Part shown: piece by piece, positions 47,236-55,338 of the stretch
Layout: the number at the start of each line of letters is the position of its first letter
Numbering within the stretch: the first letter of the stretch is position 1
Source: Rhodobacterales bacterium RIFCSPHIGHO2_02_FULL_62_130
Lineage (GTDB): Bacteria > Pseudomonadota > Alphaproteobacteria > Rhodobacterales > Rhodobacteraceae
NCBI GenBank assembly: GCA_001828855.1
Contig: MHZT01000040.1
Location: forward strand, 62,001-126,000
DNA length: 64,000 nucleotides
Direction: 5' to 3'
Program-made: the position numbers and the translations under genes
Notes under the pieces: generated by a model
Databases searched by the model: none
Told to the model about the DNA's origin: nothing
What the model saw: only the letters and a program-made list of their open reading frames with translations

Positions 47236-47846
47236 GCCAGAACCCTTTCTTCCGCGCGTCGCACCACTCCGTCCAGCCAGCGCGACAGTGCCACCCGATC
47301 AGCCTCCTTGGCGGCCAGCGCGTGAATGGTCGTCTTGGTCTGCGACGTTGACAGGATCAGGCACACCCCGCCCGCCGCTGTCGACCCGAGCAAGCCTTGC
47401 GCGGCCTGCTCCAACCCCGAAGCCTGCGCCAAGGCCGCCGCATCCGCCTGTGTCGCCACAGACCGCAGCGGCACATAGCCCGCAAATTCCGGCGGCGTAT
47501 CGGTGGCACCCGCCGCGCCTACCCAGATCACGCCGCCCGCCTCGACGCACAAGAACGTCTCGGCCTTGATGGTGGCGGGTGGCACCAGATCGGGATGGGC
47601 GGGGATATGGATGCACGACCCCGATGTGCCGTAAACCCAGCCATGATAGATGCAGGCCAGCGTCTCGCCACGCACAAAACCATGCGACAGGCGCATCCCG
47701 CGGTGGGGGCAGCGGTCATTCCACGCCGACAGCTTGCCCGAGGCGCTGCGCCAGACCGCCAATTCGCGCCCCTGCCACAGCGCGGGCATCGCAACACCCG
47801 CAGGCAAATCCCGCGACAGCCCAACGGCCACCCACTCCGTCCCCAT
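47232..47846 (-). CDS. Stand-alone Rieske [2Fe-2S] protein with extra C-terminal region
   Basis: CPHRGMRLSHGFVRGETLACIYHGWVYGTSG; ATGA overlap with the downstream oxygenase. Confidence 0.87.
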   Translation of the reverse strand: MGTEWVAVGLSRDLPAGVAMPALWQGRELAVWRSASGKLSAWNDRCPHRGMRLSHGFVRGETLACIYHGWVYGTSGSCIHIPAHPDLVPPATIKAETFLCVEAGGVIWVGAAGATDTPPEFAGYVPLRSVATQADAAALAQASGLEQAAQGLLGSTAAGGVCLILSTSQTKTTIHALAAKEADRVALSRWLDGVVRRAEERVLA

Positions 47847-47960
47847 TCACGCCTCCGCACCACACCGGCAGATCTTTGAAGCCAAGCGCCGAAACGGCCA
47901 GACCCAGCCTGTGTTCAACTGGAATTTCCCCCGAGAGCCGCCTGAATTATGGGCGAATCT

Positions 47961-47974
47961 TGATCATATGATCA
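47961..47974. promoter_or_regulatory. Perfect palindrome TGATCATATGATCA upstream of the Rieske/BMP operon (candidate operator)
   Basis: 14-bp perfect inverted repeat about 115 bp upstream of the first operon start codon at 47846, between two minus-strand genes. Confidence 0.5.
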
Positions 47975-47978
47975 CAGA

Positions 47979-48269
47979 TCAGGCAGGCATCGAAGAAAAA
48001 TCGTTCACTCTCAGGGCGGTTGCGGGGGTGCGCTCGATCTTCTCGACCCAGACCTCCTGCGGGCCAAGACTGCACCCCAAAGACAGTGCGTCCAGCAGAT
48101 CGGGCGGGCCGCTGGCGATCACGTCAATCTGGCCGGCATCCTGCGCCAGAACCGCGCCGCGCAGCCCCAACTTGCGCGCATGGCGGGTGATCCACGCGGC
48201 AAAACCTGCCGCGCCGACATCGCCGGTGATGCGAAAATGTTCGGTCGCCTCGGATGCGGCCATCTGCAT
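47979..48269 (-). CDS. Acylphosphatase-like small protein with degenerate active site
   Basis: 96 aa; GDVGAAGFAAWITRHARKLGLRGAVLAQDAGQIDVIASGPPDLLDALSLGCSLGPQEVWVEKIE follows the acylphosphatase pattern. Confidence 0.6.
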   Translation of the reverse strand: MQMAASEATEHFRITGDVGAAGFAAWITRHARKLGLRGAVLAQDAGQIDVIASGPPDLLDALSLGCSLGPQEVWVEKIERTPATALRVNDFSSMPA

Positions 48270-49178
48270 CTAGAACACCGCAGCGAAACGTTCGGGCAGG
48301 CGGTATAGCTCTTTGCTGCGCCCGGCGCCCCAGAAGGCCACCTTGTCATCATGCAAAAGCTGCAGGCCGTCGACCATCTTCTTGCGGAATTCGGGCAGGT
48401 CGGCATCCTCGCGCACCGGCACCCCCGAGGCCAGTTTCTGGAAATTCTCCAGATCTTTGCCCCAAGCATGACCAACCGATGCGGGATCTTTGTCGCCTGT
48501 CATGGTTTTCCGCAATTCCTTGCGTCCTGTCAGCCGTGCCGTGGCGATCTCGTAATCAAAGAACCGCAGGTGCAGCAGGAACAGATGCGGGTCCAGCGTG
48601 CGGGGCAAATGGTCATTGGCATGGCCGCCGATGGTAAAGCCGACATCTTTGCGGATCACGCAGGGTTTGGAATAATTGGCATTGGCCCGAAACACCCGCC
48701 GCTTGGACAGGATGGTTTCGCCCGCCATGATCGGCTCTGGCTCGACCTGCGGATTGTGGATCAGCTCGATCCCGAACGGGCAAAGCGATCTCGGGGTTTG
48801 CTGGCTGTCATATCGGGCCAGATAGCTGACCAGATCGGGGGCCACATCGGGGTCGACGATCACAACCTCGTCCACATCGCCCACAATCAGCCAGTTGTAA
48901 TAGCGCAGCATCCCCGAGGCGAATTGCGACTGCAAACTCCAGCGTCGCCGCTCCAGCCGGAACAGCGTGGGGTCGCGGGGCATGTGGATGACGTTGCATC
49001 CGTCAGCTATGCGATCATGTTCGGGGTCATCGCCGTGGCTCAGGATATAGAGATGTTTGCGCCCGAATTGTTTCCCGTAATAATCTACCCAGCGTTCAAG
49101 GAACAGGTAATCTTTATAGACCATGGTGATTGCACCAGCGGCGGCCTTGGTCGGGTCCATGATCGGGCGGGGGGCCAT
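48270..49178 (-). CDS. Glycosyltransferase (GT2/GT92-like)
   Basis: MVYKDYLFLERWVDYYGKQFGRKHLYILSHG, YYNWLIVGDVDEVVIVDPDVA, KRRVFRANANYSKPCV; paralog of 53005-53895. Confidence 0.78.
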   Translation of the reverse strand: MAPRPIMDPTKAAAGAITMVYKDYLFLERWVDYYGKQFGRKHLYILSHGDDPEHDRIADGCNVIHMPRDPTLFRLERRRWSLQSQFASGMLRYYNWLIVGDVDEVVIVDPDVAPDLVSYLARYDSQQTPRSLCPFGIELIHNPQVEPEPIMAGETILSKRRVFRANANYSKPCVIRKDVGFTIGGHANDHLPRTLDPHLFLLHLRFFDYEIATARLTGRKELRKTMTGDKDPASVGHAWGKDLENFQKLASGVPVREDADLPEFRKKMVDGLQLLHDDKVAFWGAGRSKELYRLPERFAAVF

Positions 49179-49281
49179 CGGTGAAATCCATCCTGCTTTT
49201 CAAAGGGAAGGCTAACACATGCCGTCGAAAAACTTCAAGTTGACAGCGCAAGGGTGCTGATTCATTCAAGGTATAAAGCGT

Positions 49282-49312
49282 GGCTATTGTTGAAATTTGG
49301 TCAACAATAGCC
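49282..49312. promoter_or_regulatory. Perfect 12-bp inverted repeat GGCTATTGTTGA-N7-TCAACAATAGCC (operator or 5'UTR hairpin)
   Basis: Exact inverted repeat in the divergent intergenic region between the 48270-49178 GT and the GSCFA gene; no T-tract after the stem. Confidence 0.55.
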
Positions 49313-49367
49313 GTTGTCATCGAACAGTGCAGGGCGGCTTGCCCCGCGGCCGCAAGGAAACAGCGCC

Positions 49368-50453
49368 ATGCCGCATCCGTATCAGTCCATGCCGTCTGAC
49401 CGGTTCTGGCGCACCGGCGTTGCCGAACTGGCTCCGCTGGATATTGCGGGCCTGTGGCAGCCGAAATTCCGCATCCGCCCGCGCAGCCGCATCGTTACCG
49501 CCGGTTCCTGCTTTGCCCAGCATTTCAGCCGCGCCTTGGTGGCGCGTGGCTATAGCTGGATGGATTACGAACCCGGCCCCTCCGGCCTGACCGCAGCACA
49601 GCGCAGCGACTATAATTACGGTGTGTTCAGTTTCCGCACCGGCAATATCTACACCCCCAAAATGCTGCGGCAATGGCTGGCTTGGGCCTTCGATCAGGAA
49701 CCCGTGCCGACCGAGGTGTGGGAAACCGGTGGCCGTTTTTACGACCCCTTCCGCCCCGCGATCGAGCCGAACGGATTTGCCAGCGCCGACGAGGTTTACG
49801 CCTCTCGCCAGCAAACCCTTGCGGCACTGCGTGACGCTGTGCGCGGGGGGCAGGTGTTTGTCTTTACCATGGGTCTGACAGAGGCATGGCAGCACCGCGA
49901 AACCGGAGTGGAATATGCCGTCTGCCCCGGCACGATTGCCGGTGATTTCGATCCTGACACCCATATCTTCGTCAACCACCGCTTTGGCGCCCTTATGGGG
50001 GATCTGCTGGCCGCGCTGCGGATCATGTTTCGCCAAAACCGCAGGCTCAACGTGTTGCTGACCGTGTCACCGGTGCCGTTGACAGCCACAGCCTCGGGTC
50101 AGCATGTTCTAAGCGCAACCAGCCATTCCAAGTCGCTTTTGCGTGCCGTTGCCGCCGAAGCGACCGAGGGGCGGGCCAATGTCGATTATTTCCCCTCCTA
50201 CGAGATCATCACCCACCCTGCCTATCGCGGCATGTTCTTTGCCCCCAACCTGCGAAGCGTGCTGCCCGAAGGTGTTGACCACGTTATGAAAACCTTCTTT
50301 GCAGATCAGGCCGCCAAATTCGCGGTGGACCAGACTGCCCCCGCGATCCCTGCCGAGAAATGCGGCGGACCTGCCGACACGGATGAGGGTGAGACTGCCG
50401 AGGATGAGTTGCGGTGTGAAGAGGCAATCCTGAATGCCTTTGCCCCAAGATAA
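49368..50453 (+). CDS. GSCFA-domain protein
   Basis: RIVTAGSCFAQHFSRALVARGYSWMDYEP, YNYGVFSFRTGNIYTPKMLRQWL, FTMGLTEAWQHRETGVEYAVCPGT, LLTVSPVPLTAT. Confidence 0.88.
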   Translation: MPHPYQSMPSDRFWRTGVAELAPLDIAGLWQPKFRIRPRSRIVTAGSCFAQHFSRALVARGYSWMDYEPGPSGLTAAQRSDYNYGVFSFRTGNIYTPKMLRQWLAWAFDQEPVPTEVWETGGRFYDPFRPAIEPNGFASADEVYASRQQTLAALRDAVRGGQVFVFTMGLTEAWQHRETGVEYAVCPGTIAGDFDPDTHIFVNHRFGALMGDLLAALRIMFRQNRRLNVLLTVSPVPLTATASGQHVLSATSHSKSLLRAVAAEATEGRANVDYFPSYEIITHPAYRGMFFAPNLRSVLPEGVDHVMKTFFADQAAKFAVDQTAPAIPAEKCGGPADTDEGETAEDELRCEEAILNAFAPR

Positions 50454-50457
50454 CGCC

Positions 50458-51204
50458 ATGATCCCCTGTGCCGCGCGTCCGCGCATGGCCGTGTTCGGTG
50501 ACAGCCACTATGCTTGTGTCCGCATGGCGCATGGTCTGGGCCTTGTCGATCTGTCTGCGATAGATGTGGAATATTGGGGCCACGTCGGGCGCCGGTTCAA
50601 CTTCCTGAGTTGTAAGGACGGGGTGATCCTGCCCAAGGATGATTTTACCGCGCAGCGCTTTGCCAAGTTCAACGAAAAGGGGCGCAGCTTTCTGCCCGCC
50701 GCCGATTTCGACGTGATCCTGTTTGTCGGGGCGCGGATTGATGTGACCGATCTGTTCATGGTGCTGCTGTCGGCTGCGGTGCGCGGCGAGTTCATATCGA
50801 GCGGCTTGGCACGGCGCATGGTGCGGGATCGGCTGAACAGCTTGATGGCCTATCAGTTCGCTCAGGATTTTGCCGCCCATGCCGAGGCGCTGGTCGTTCT
50901 GTCGCCGGTGTCTTTCCCGACCGTCGGTTCACCCAAAAGCCCCGCCGCCCGGACCGACCCTTTGCGTGACTGCACCGCCGCAGACCGTGCCAAACTGTGG
51001 GATATGATGGCCGAGGTCGCTGCCGAAGATGGTCTGCTGCTGATCCCGCAGCCCGAGGAAACCGTGGTCAATGGCGTGTTCACATCCGCCGATTTCGCCG
51101 TGGATGGCTATCTGGAACGTGCGGATTATGCCCACCGCAATGCAGCCTTTGGGGCCGCAGTGATGCGTCAGGTGCTTGCCTTGCTGAAAGTGGGCATTGT
51201 CTAG
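50458..51204 (+). CDS. SGNH-hydrolase-like hypothetical protein
   Basis: MAVFGDSHYACVRMAHGLG N-terminal GDSH motif; LVVLSPVSFPTVGSP; start uncertain (50434 or 50458). Confidence 0.5.
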   Translation: MIPCAARPRMAVFGDSHYACVRMAHGLGLVDLSAIDVEYWGHVGRRFNFLSCKDGVILPKDDFTAQRFAKFNEKGRSFLPAADFDVILFVGARIDVTDLFMVLLSAAVRGEFISSGLARRMVRDRLNSLMAYQFAQDFAAHAEALVVLSPVSFPTVGSPKSPAARTDPLRDCTAADRAKLWDMMAEVAAEDGLLLIPQPEETVVNGVFTSADFAVDGYLERADYAHRNAAFGAAVMRQVLALLKVGIV

Positions 51205-51307
51205 TGCGGTCACATCGTTGCAAATCTGGCGACAATCCAGCGGTTTGCCTTGCGGCTCTGCGGTGGTGGCTGCACAATGCAAGCGGTAGATTTGCCCGAG
51301 GGCCACA

Positions 51308-52072
51308 ATGCTGATGCTTGACCAACGCCTGCCACTTGGCGCCCTGATTGGGCGTGAGGGGAATCAGTTGTCGGAAGTGCTGGCATCCGATGGCGCTGTC
51401 TGGTTCCATGCCGATGCGGACAGTGTGGTGTGGCAGGCAGATCGCATCACGGGCTGGCGGTCGCGCGATGGTGCTTGCTTGGCCGAGGCCACTGTCCCCA
51501 ATCAGGGCGGCACCCGATTTGCGGCACAAAGTGAAGCCTTGCGCCTCACCAAAGGCAACCACTGTGGCCTTGCCCTGCGGCATGCCACGGCTTGCGCGGA
51601 TCACTTTACCGCTGCGGTGATCTACGCGACGCCCGGCGAGGATGCCCGCAGCCTGCTGGCGGTCAATACCGGTGCCGCAAATAACCTGATCTTTCTCAGC
51701 GATGCCGCAGGCGAGGTGACGGCCAAGGACCGTAGCGGCGGCGTGACCGCAACCTTACCCGCGCAGCGGCTTGGCGCGCGGCCACGGCTTGCCATGATCA
51801 GCCTGTCGCCGCAGGGGGTGTTCCTGCGGGCCAGTGGCAAAACCACCATGGCGCAGGGGCGGGTTCTGACCATGGATGCCCCCGCCGATCTGTTCATCGG
51901 TTGCCGCTCGGATCGGTCAGGTCTGGCCAAGACGCTGGGGGGGGCCGATATCCATGATGTTATCTTCTGGCCCAACCGCGCGGTTCTGGCCCAGCAAGGT
52001 CCGTCCGATGCTGCCATTCTGGAGGCGCTTGACCGTTATCTTCGCTGGTCATTTGCGGAACCATCGGCATGA
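51308..52072 (+). CDS. Hypothetical protein, possibly LamG/concanavalin-like
   Basis: FTAAVIYATPGEDARSLLAVNTGAANNLIFLSDAAGEV...ADLFIGCRSDRSGLAKTLGGADIHDVIFWPNRAV has LamG-like strand layout. Confidence 0.45.
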   Translation: MLMLDQRLPLGALIGREGNQLSEVLASDGAVWFHADADSVVWQADRITGWRSRDGACLAEATVPNQGGTRFAAQSEALRLTKGNHCGLALRHATACADHFTAAVIYATPGEDARSLLAVNTGAANNLIFLSDAAGEVTAKDRSGGVTATLPAQRLGARPRLAMISLSPQGVFLRASGKTTMAQGRVLTMDAPADLFIGCRSDRSGLAKTLGGADIHDVIFWPNRAVLAQQGPSDAAILEALDRYLRWSFAEPSA

Positions 52073-53001
52073 GTGATCCCGCCGCAGCCCCCCTTGTCTT
52101 GCCGCCCCTGCTTGATCTTGATGCGGCGGCGCAAGCCGACCATTTTCTGATCATGGGCGATCACGCGAACCTGTGGTTTGAGCCGCGCCAGTCCGACACG
52201 CTGATTGTCAGCTTTGACAATCTGGCGACCATCGACGAAGGCTGGCCGCGCGGGCCGTGGCTGTCACGCAGGCTGGCACCTTTGGGCCATTCGGTCTTGG
52301 GCGTGCAAAGCCATGCCAAAGACTGGTTCCGCCAGCCCACCGCCCCCGCCCTGCTGCGCGGTCTGGAAGAGCGCGGATTCTTCCGCCGCTTTCGCCGTGT
52401 GGTGATGCTGGGGGCGTCGATGGGCGGCTTTGCGGCGCTCAACTTTGCCCCCCTGATCCCCGAGGCGCGGGTGCTGGCCTTTTCTCCGCAATCCACCATG
52501 AACAAGGACATCGCCCCGTTCGAGGCGCGCTTTCCCTTTGCGGTGCGGAAATCGAACTGGCAGGGCATGCCCTTTCTCGATGCCGCCGCCGCGATCCCCT
52601 ATATCCGCAAGGCCGTGCTGGTCTACGATCCTTTTGTTCCCGAAGACCGCGCCCATGCCGCACGTCTGTCCGGCCCGAACGTGCAACTGCTGCGCGCGCC
52701 CTTCTGCACGCATGAAGCCATTCGGGTGCTGATCAAATCCGGGGCCTTGCAGGGTTTGATCGAAGAATTGGTGGCAGGCGATACCGTTGGCGCGCGGTTC
52801 TGGACCGATTTCCGCGCCCGCAAATCGGTGCCGAAATGGCAAAAATCACTTTTGGGCCAAGCGGTGGCGCGCGGGCATCGCCGGTTGGCCGTGCAGGCTG
52901 CGGATGCGATCCTGCGGGCAGGGGCGGGCTTGCCGGATGAGGAAATGGTCTTTGCCCGCCGCGCACGGCGCGAGGCGCTGAAACAGGCCAAGGCAGGATA
53001 G
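52069..53001 (+). CDS. Alpha/beta-hydrolase-like hypothetical protein
   Basis: RVVMLGASMGGFAALNFAPLIPEARVLAFSPQ nucleophile-elbow-like motif; 4-nt overlap with upstream ORF. Confidence 0.6.
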   Translation: MSDPAAAPLVLPPLLDLDAAAQADHFLIMGDHANLWFEPRQSDTLIVSFDNLATIDEGWPRGPWLSRRLAPLGHSVLGVQSHAKDWFRQPTAPALLRGLEERGFFRRFRRVVMLGASMGGFAALNFAPLIPEARVLAFSPQSTMNKDIAPFEARFPFAVRKSNWQGMPFLDAAAAIPYIRKAVLVYDPFVPEDRAHAARLSGPNVQLLRAPFCTHEAIRVLIKSGALQGLIEELVAGDTVGARFWTDFRARKSVPKWQKSLLGQAVARGHRRLAVQAADAILRAGAGLPDEEMVFARRARREALKQAKAG

Positions 53002-53004
53002 GCG

Positions 53005-53895
53005 ATGGATTCGACACGCGGCAAGATGGCGGCCATGACGATGGTGGGCGGCGACCACTTCTTTCTGGAACGCTGGGTCGAATACTATGGTCGCCAGTTG
53101 GGGCGGCAGAACCTGTTTGTTCTGTCGCATGGCGGCGACCCCGAACACAAACGCATCGCCGCGGGCTGCAATGTGATCTACCTGCCTTTTGACGAAACCC
53201 GGGATTGCTTTAACCAGCGGCGCTGGCAAATGCTGTCGCGGGTGACCTCGGGTTTTACCAATTTCTACAATTGGGTGCTGGTGGGCGATGTGGATGAAAT
53301 CGTCGCGGTTGACCCAGATGTGTCGGATAATCTGGTCGAATACCTCTCGCGTCTGCCCGAGCGGCGCGGGCCGAAGGTGATCACTCCCTTTGCCATCGAG
53401 ATGGTGCATAACCCGACGCTGGAGCCTGAACCGATCACGCAGGGGCGCAATATTCTGGACGTGCGCCGGATCTTCCGGCTGAATGCCAACTACGCCAAGC
53501 CCTGCATCACGGCAGGCAAGATCGACATCGTGCCGGGGGGGCATTTCGCCAACCACCCCAAGCTTTATCTCGACCCGCATCTTTACCTGTTCCACCTGCG
53601 CTTTATCGACTACGGCATGACCGAGGCGCGGCTGGCAACGCGGCGGGCTCAGCGCGCGTTGCAAAGCGGAGCCTTGGGGGAATCCGAACGTGCTGCGACC
53701 GGATGGGATACTGCTTGGGCCACCTACTCGACGCTGTGCAAGGAAACGCCTCTTGCGGAAACCATTGATTTCCCTGACTTTCGCAAGGAAATGATCGATG
53801 GCTGGAAGCCCAAGAAAGTGGTCTATTTCGCCCCCGGTGGCGCGCGACCCAAGGGTGTCTATAGCCTGCCAGACCGCTTTGCCCGCCTGTTTTGA
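53005..53895 (+). CDS. Glycosyltransferase (GT2/GT92-like), paralog of 48270-49178
   Basis: MVGGDHFFLERWVEYYGRQLGRQNLFVLSHGGDPEHKRIAAGCNVIYLP, YNWVLVGDVDEIVAVDPDV. Confidence 0.78.
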   Translation: MDSTRGKMAAMTMVGGDHFFLERWVEYYGRQLGRQNLFVLSHGGDPEHKRIAAGCNVIYLPFDETRDCFNQRRWQMLSRVTSGFTNFYNWVLVGDVDEIVAVDPDVSDNLVEYLSRLPERRGPKVITPFAIEMVHNPTLEPEPITQGRNILDVRRIFRLNANYAKPCITAGKIDIVPGGHFANHPKLYLDPHLYLFHLRFIDYGMTEARLATRRAQRALQSGALGESERAATGWDTAWATYSTLCKETPLAETIDFPDFRKEMIDGWKPKKVVYFAPGGARPKGVYSLPDRFARLF

Positions 53896-53913
53896 CCGAT
53901 AAGGACTGCCGCA

Positions 53914-55338
53914 ATGACCGATAGCAAACCCGCCAGTTCCGGTGTGATCCTGCGCGCCGGGAATGGCGATGTGATCGGCTATGACGAAAGCGGGCTGGTG
54001 CTGCGGCTGGCGGATCGGGTGATTTCAGACATCGCCGCGCGGCTGGATCTGGCCCCCGCCGATGCCCCGCGCGCGGAAGTGACCGAAGCGCCGGAATTGC
54101 CCGACGATCTGGACGCATGGGCAATCCGGCGCGAGGGCGACTGGGTGCTGTTCCAAGCCAACCTGCCGGGGGCAGACTCGGCCCGTGGCTATCGGCGGCA
54201 TATCGATGGTGGGGCGATTTTGGCGGAATCGCGCGGGCCTCTGCTGGGCATTTTGGGCATCGGCGGTGCGCGGGCGGGTCTGGCCTCGGACGGCCCGTCG
54301 GGTTTCCCCTATCACATCTTCGCCCCCGCCGATGACATCGGCGCTGTCGGCATGGGAGGCGAGGGCGAGGCCGAGGCGACTCCGCTGTTGCAGCAGCTTC
54401 CTGAACTGACGCATGAGGCTTTGCTGGCTGAATCCCTGCTGGCCCGCCGTTCTGCCGCGCGGATGTCGCTGCCGCTGATCGTGGTGCGCGCCGAAACCGA
54501 CACCGCCGCGACGGCTGCCGATCTGGGGCAGGGGCTTGCCGTGGCCAATCTGGAACGCGCCGCCGCCAACCTGACCGCCGCCGCCGCACGTCTCGGGCTG
54601 CGCACGCAGGTTCTGGCCGTGACGCTGGATTACGTGCTGGAGGATGTCTCGGGCGACGCGCTCGCCTACCGCGACGGGATTCTTGCGTTGATGGAGCGGA
54701 TTACCCGCAGCCTTGGCGCTTTGGGCTTTTCGCGCCCGATCTTCCTTGCAGGATTTGATTGCGGCACCCACCGCATCACCACCGGCCCCGCCTTGCATGG
54801 TCAGTGGGAGCTGTCGTGGAACCACGGCGACCATCAGCTTGTGTTCACCGCGCCCTCTTACGCCTTTGCCATAGACGACACGGGCCGCCTGACCGACGCA
54901 GGCCGCCGCGCCAAGGCGGAACTGAGCGCCGAGGCGCTGCTGGCCGTGCAGGCGGGGGCCAAGTGGCTGTGCCCGACGATCCAACTGGCGGAACGCGCGG
55001 GCAATGACATCCGCCTGATCTGCGAGGCCTCCGATACCCTTGTGATCGACGCCGCCGACCCCTTTGGCGCGGGGGCAAGCGCGGGCTTTCGGCTTGACGG
55101 GGTGACCAACGACGCGAAGATCAAGAAGGTGGAAATTGATCCCAAGGACCGCCGCGCGGTGATCCTGCACTGCACGAAACGCCCCGAAGGCGCGGTCGAG
55201 GTGGCCTATGCCTTTGGCGCGGCCCCGAATGATGGCCCCTATCCGGCCAATGCGGGGGCGCTGCGGGATGCTTGGGGGCAGGGTGGTTTGCACCGCTGGG
55301 CGCTGCCCGCTCGGCTGACCCTGACCGAGGGCGCGTGA
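53914..55338 (+). CDS. Hypothetical protein (possible SGNH/carbohydrate-esterase relative)
   Basis: 474 aa coding-like ORF in the same strand block; weak esterase-like segments (PLIVVRAETDTAAT; TAPSYAFAIDDTGRLTDAGRRAKAELSAEAL). Confidence 0.45.
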   Translation: MTDSKPASSGVILRAGNGDVIGYDESGLVLRLADRVISDIAARLDLAPADAPRAEVTEAPELPDDLDAWAIRREGDWVLFQANLPGADSARGYRRHIDGGAILAESRGPLLGILGIGGARAGLASDGPSGFPYHIFAPADDIGAVGMGGEGEAEATPLLQQLPELTHEALLAESLLARRSAARMSLPLIVVRAETDTAATAADLGQGLAVANLERAAANLTAAAARLGLRTQVLAVTLDYVLEDVSGDALAYRDGILALMERITRSLGALGFSRPIFLAGFDCGTHRITTGPALHGQWELSWNHGDHQLVFTAPSYAFAIDDTGRLTDAGRRAKAELSAEALLAVQAGAKWLCPTIQLAERAGNDIRLICEASDTLVIDAADPFGAGASAGFRLDGVTNDAKIKKVEIDPKDRRAVILHCTKRPEGAVEVAYAFGAAPNDGPYPANAGALRDAWGQGGLHRWALPARLTLTEGA

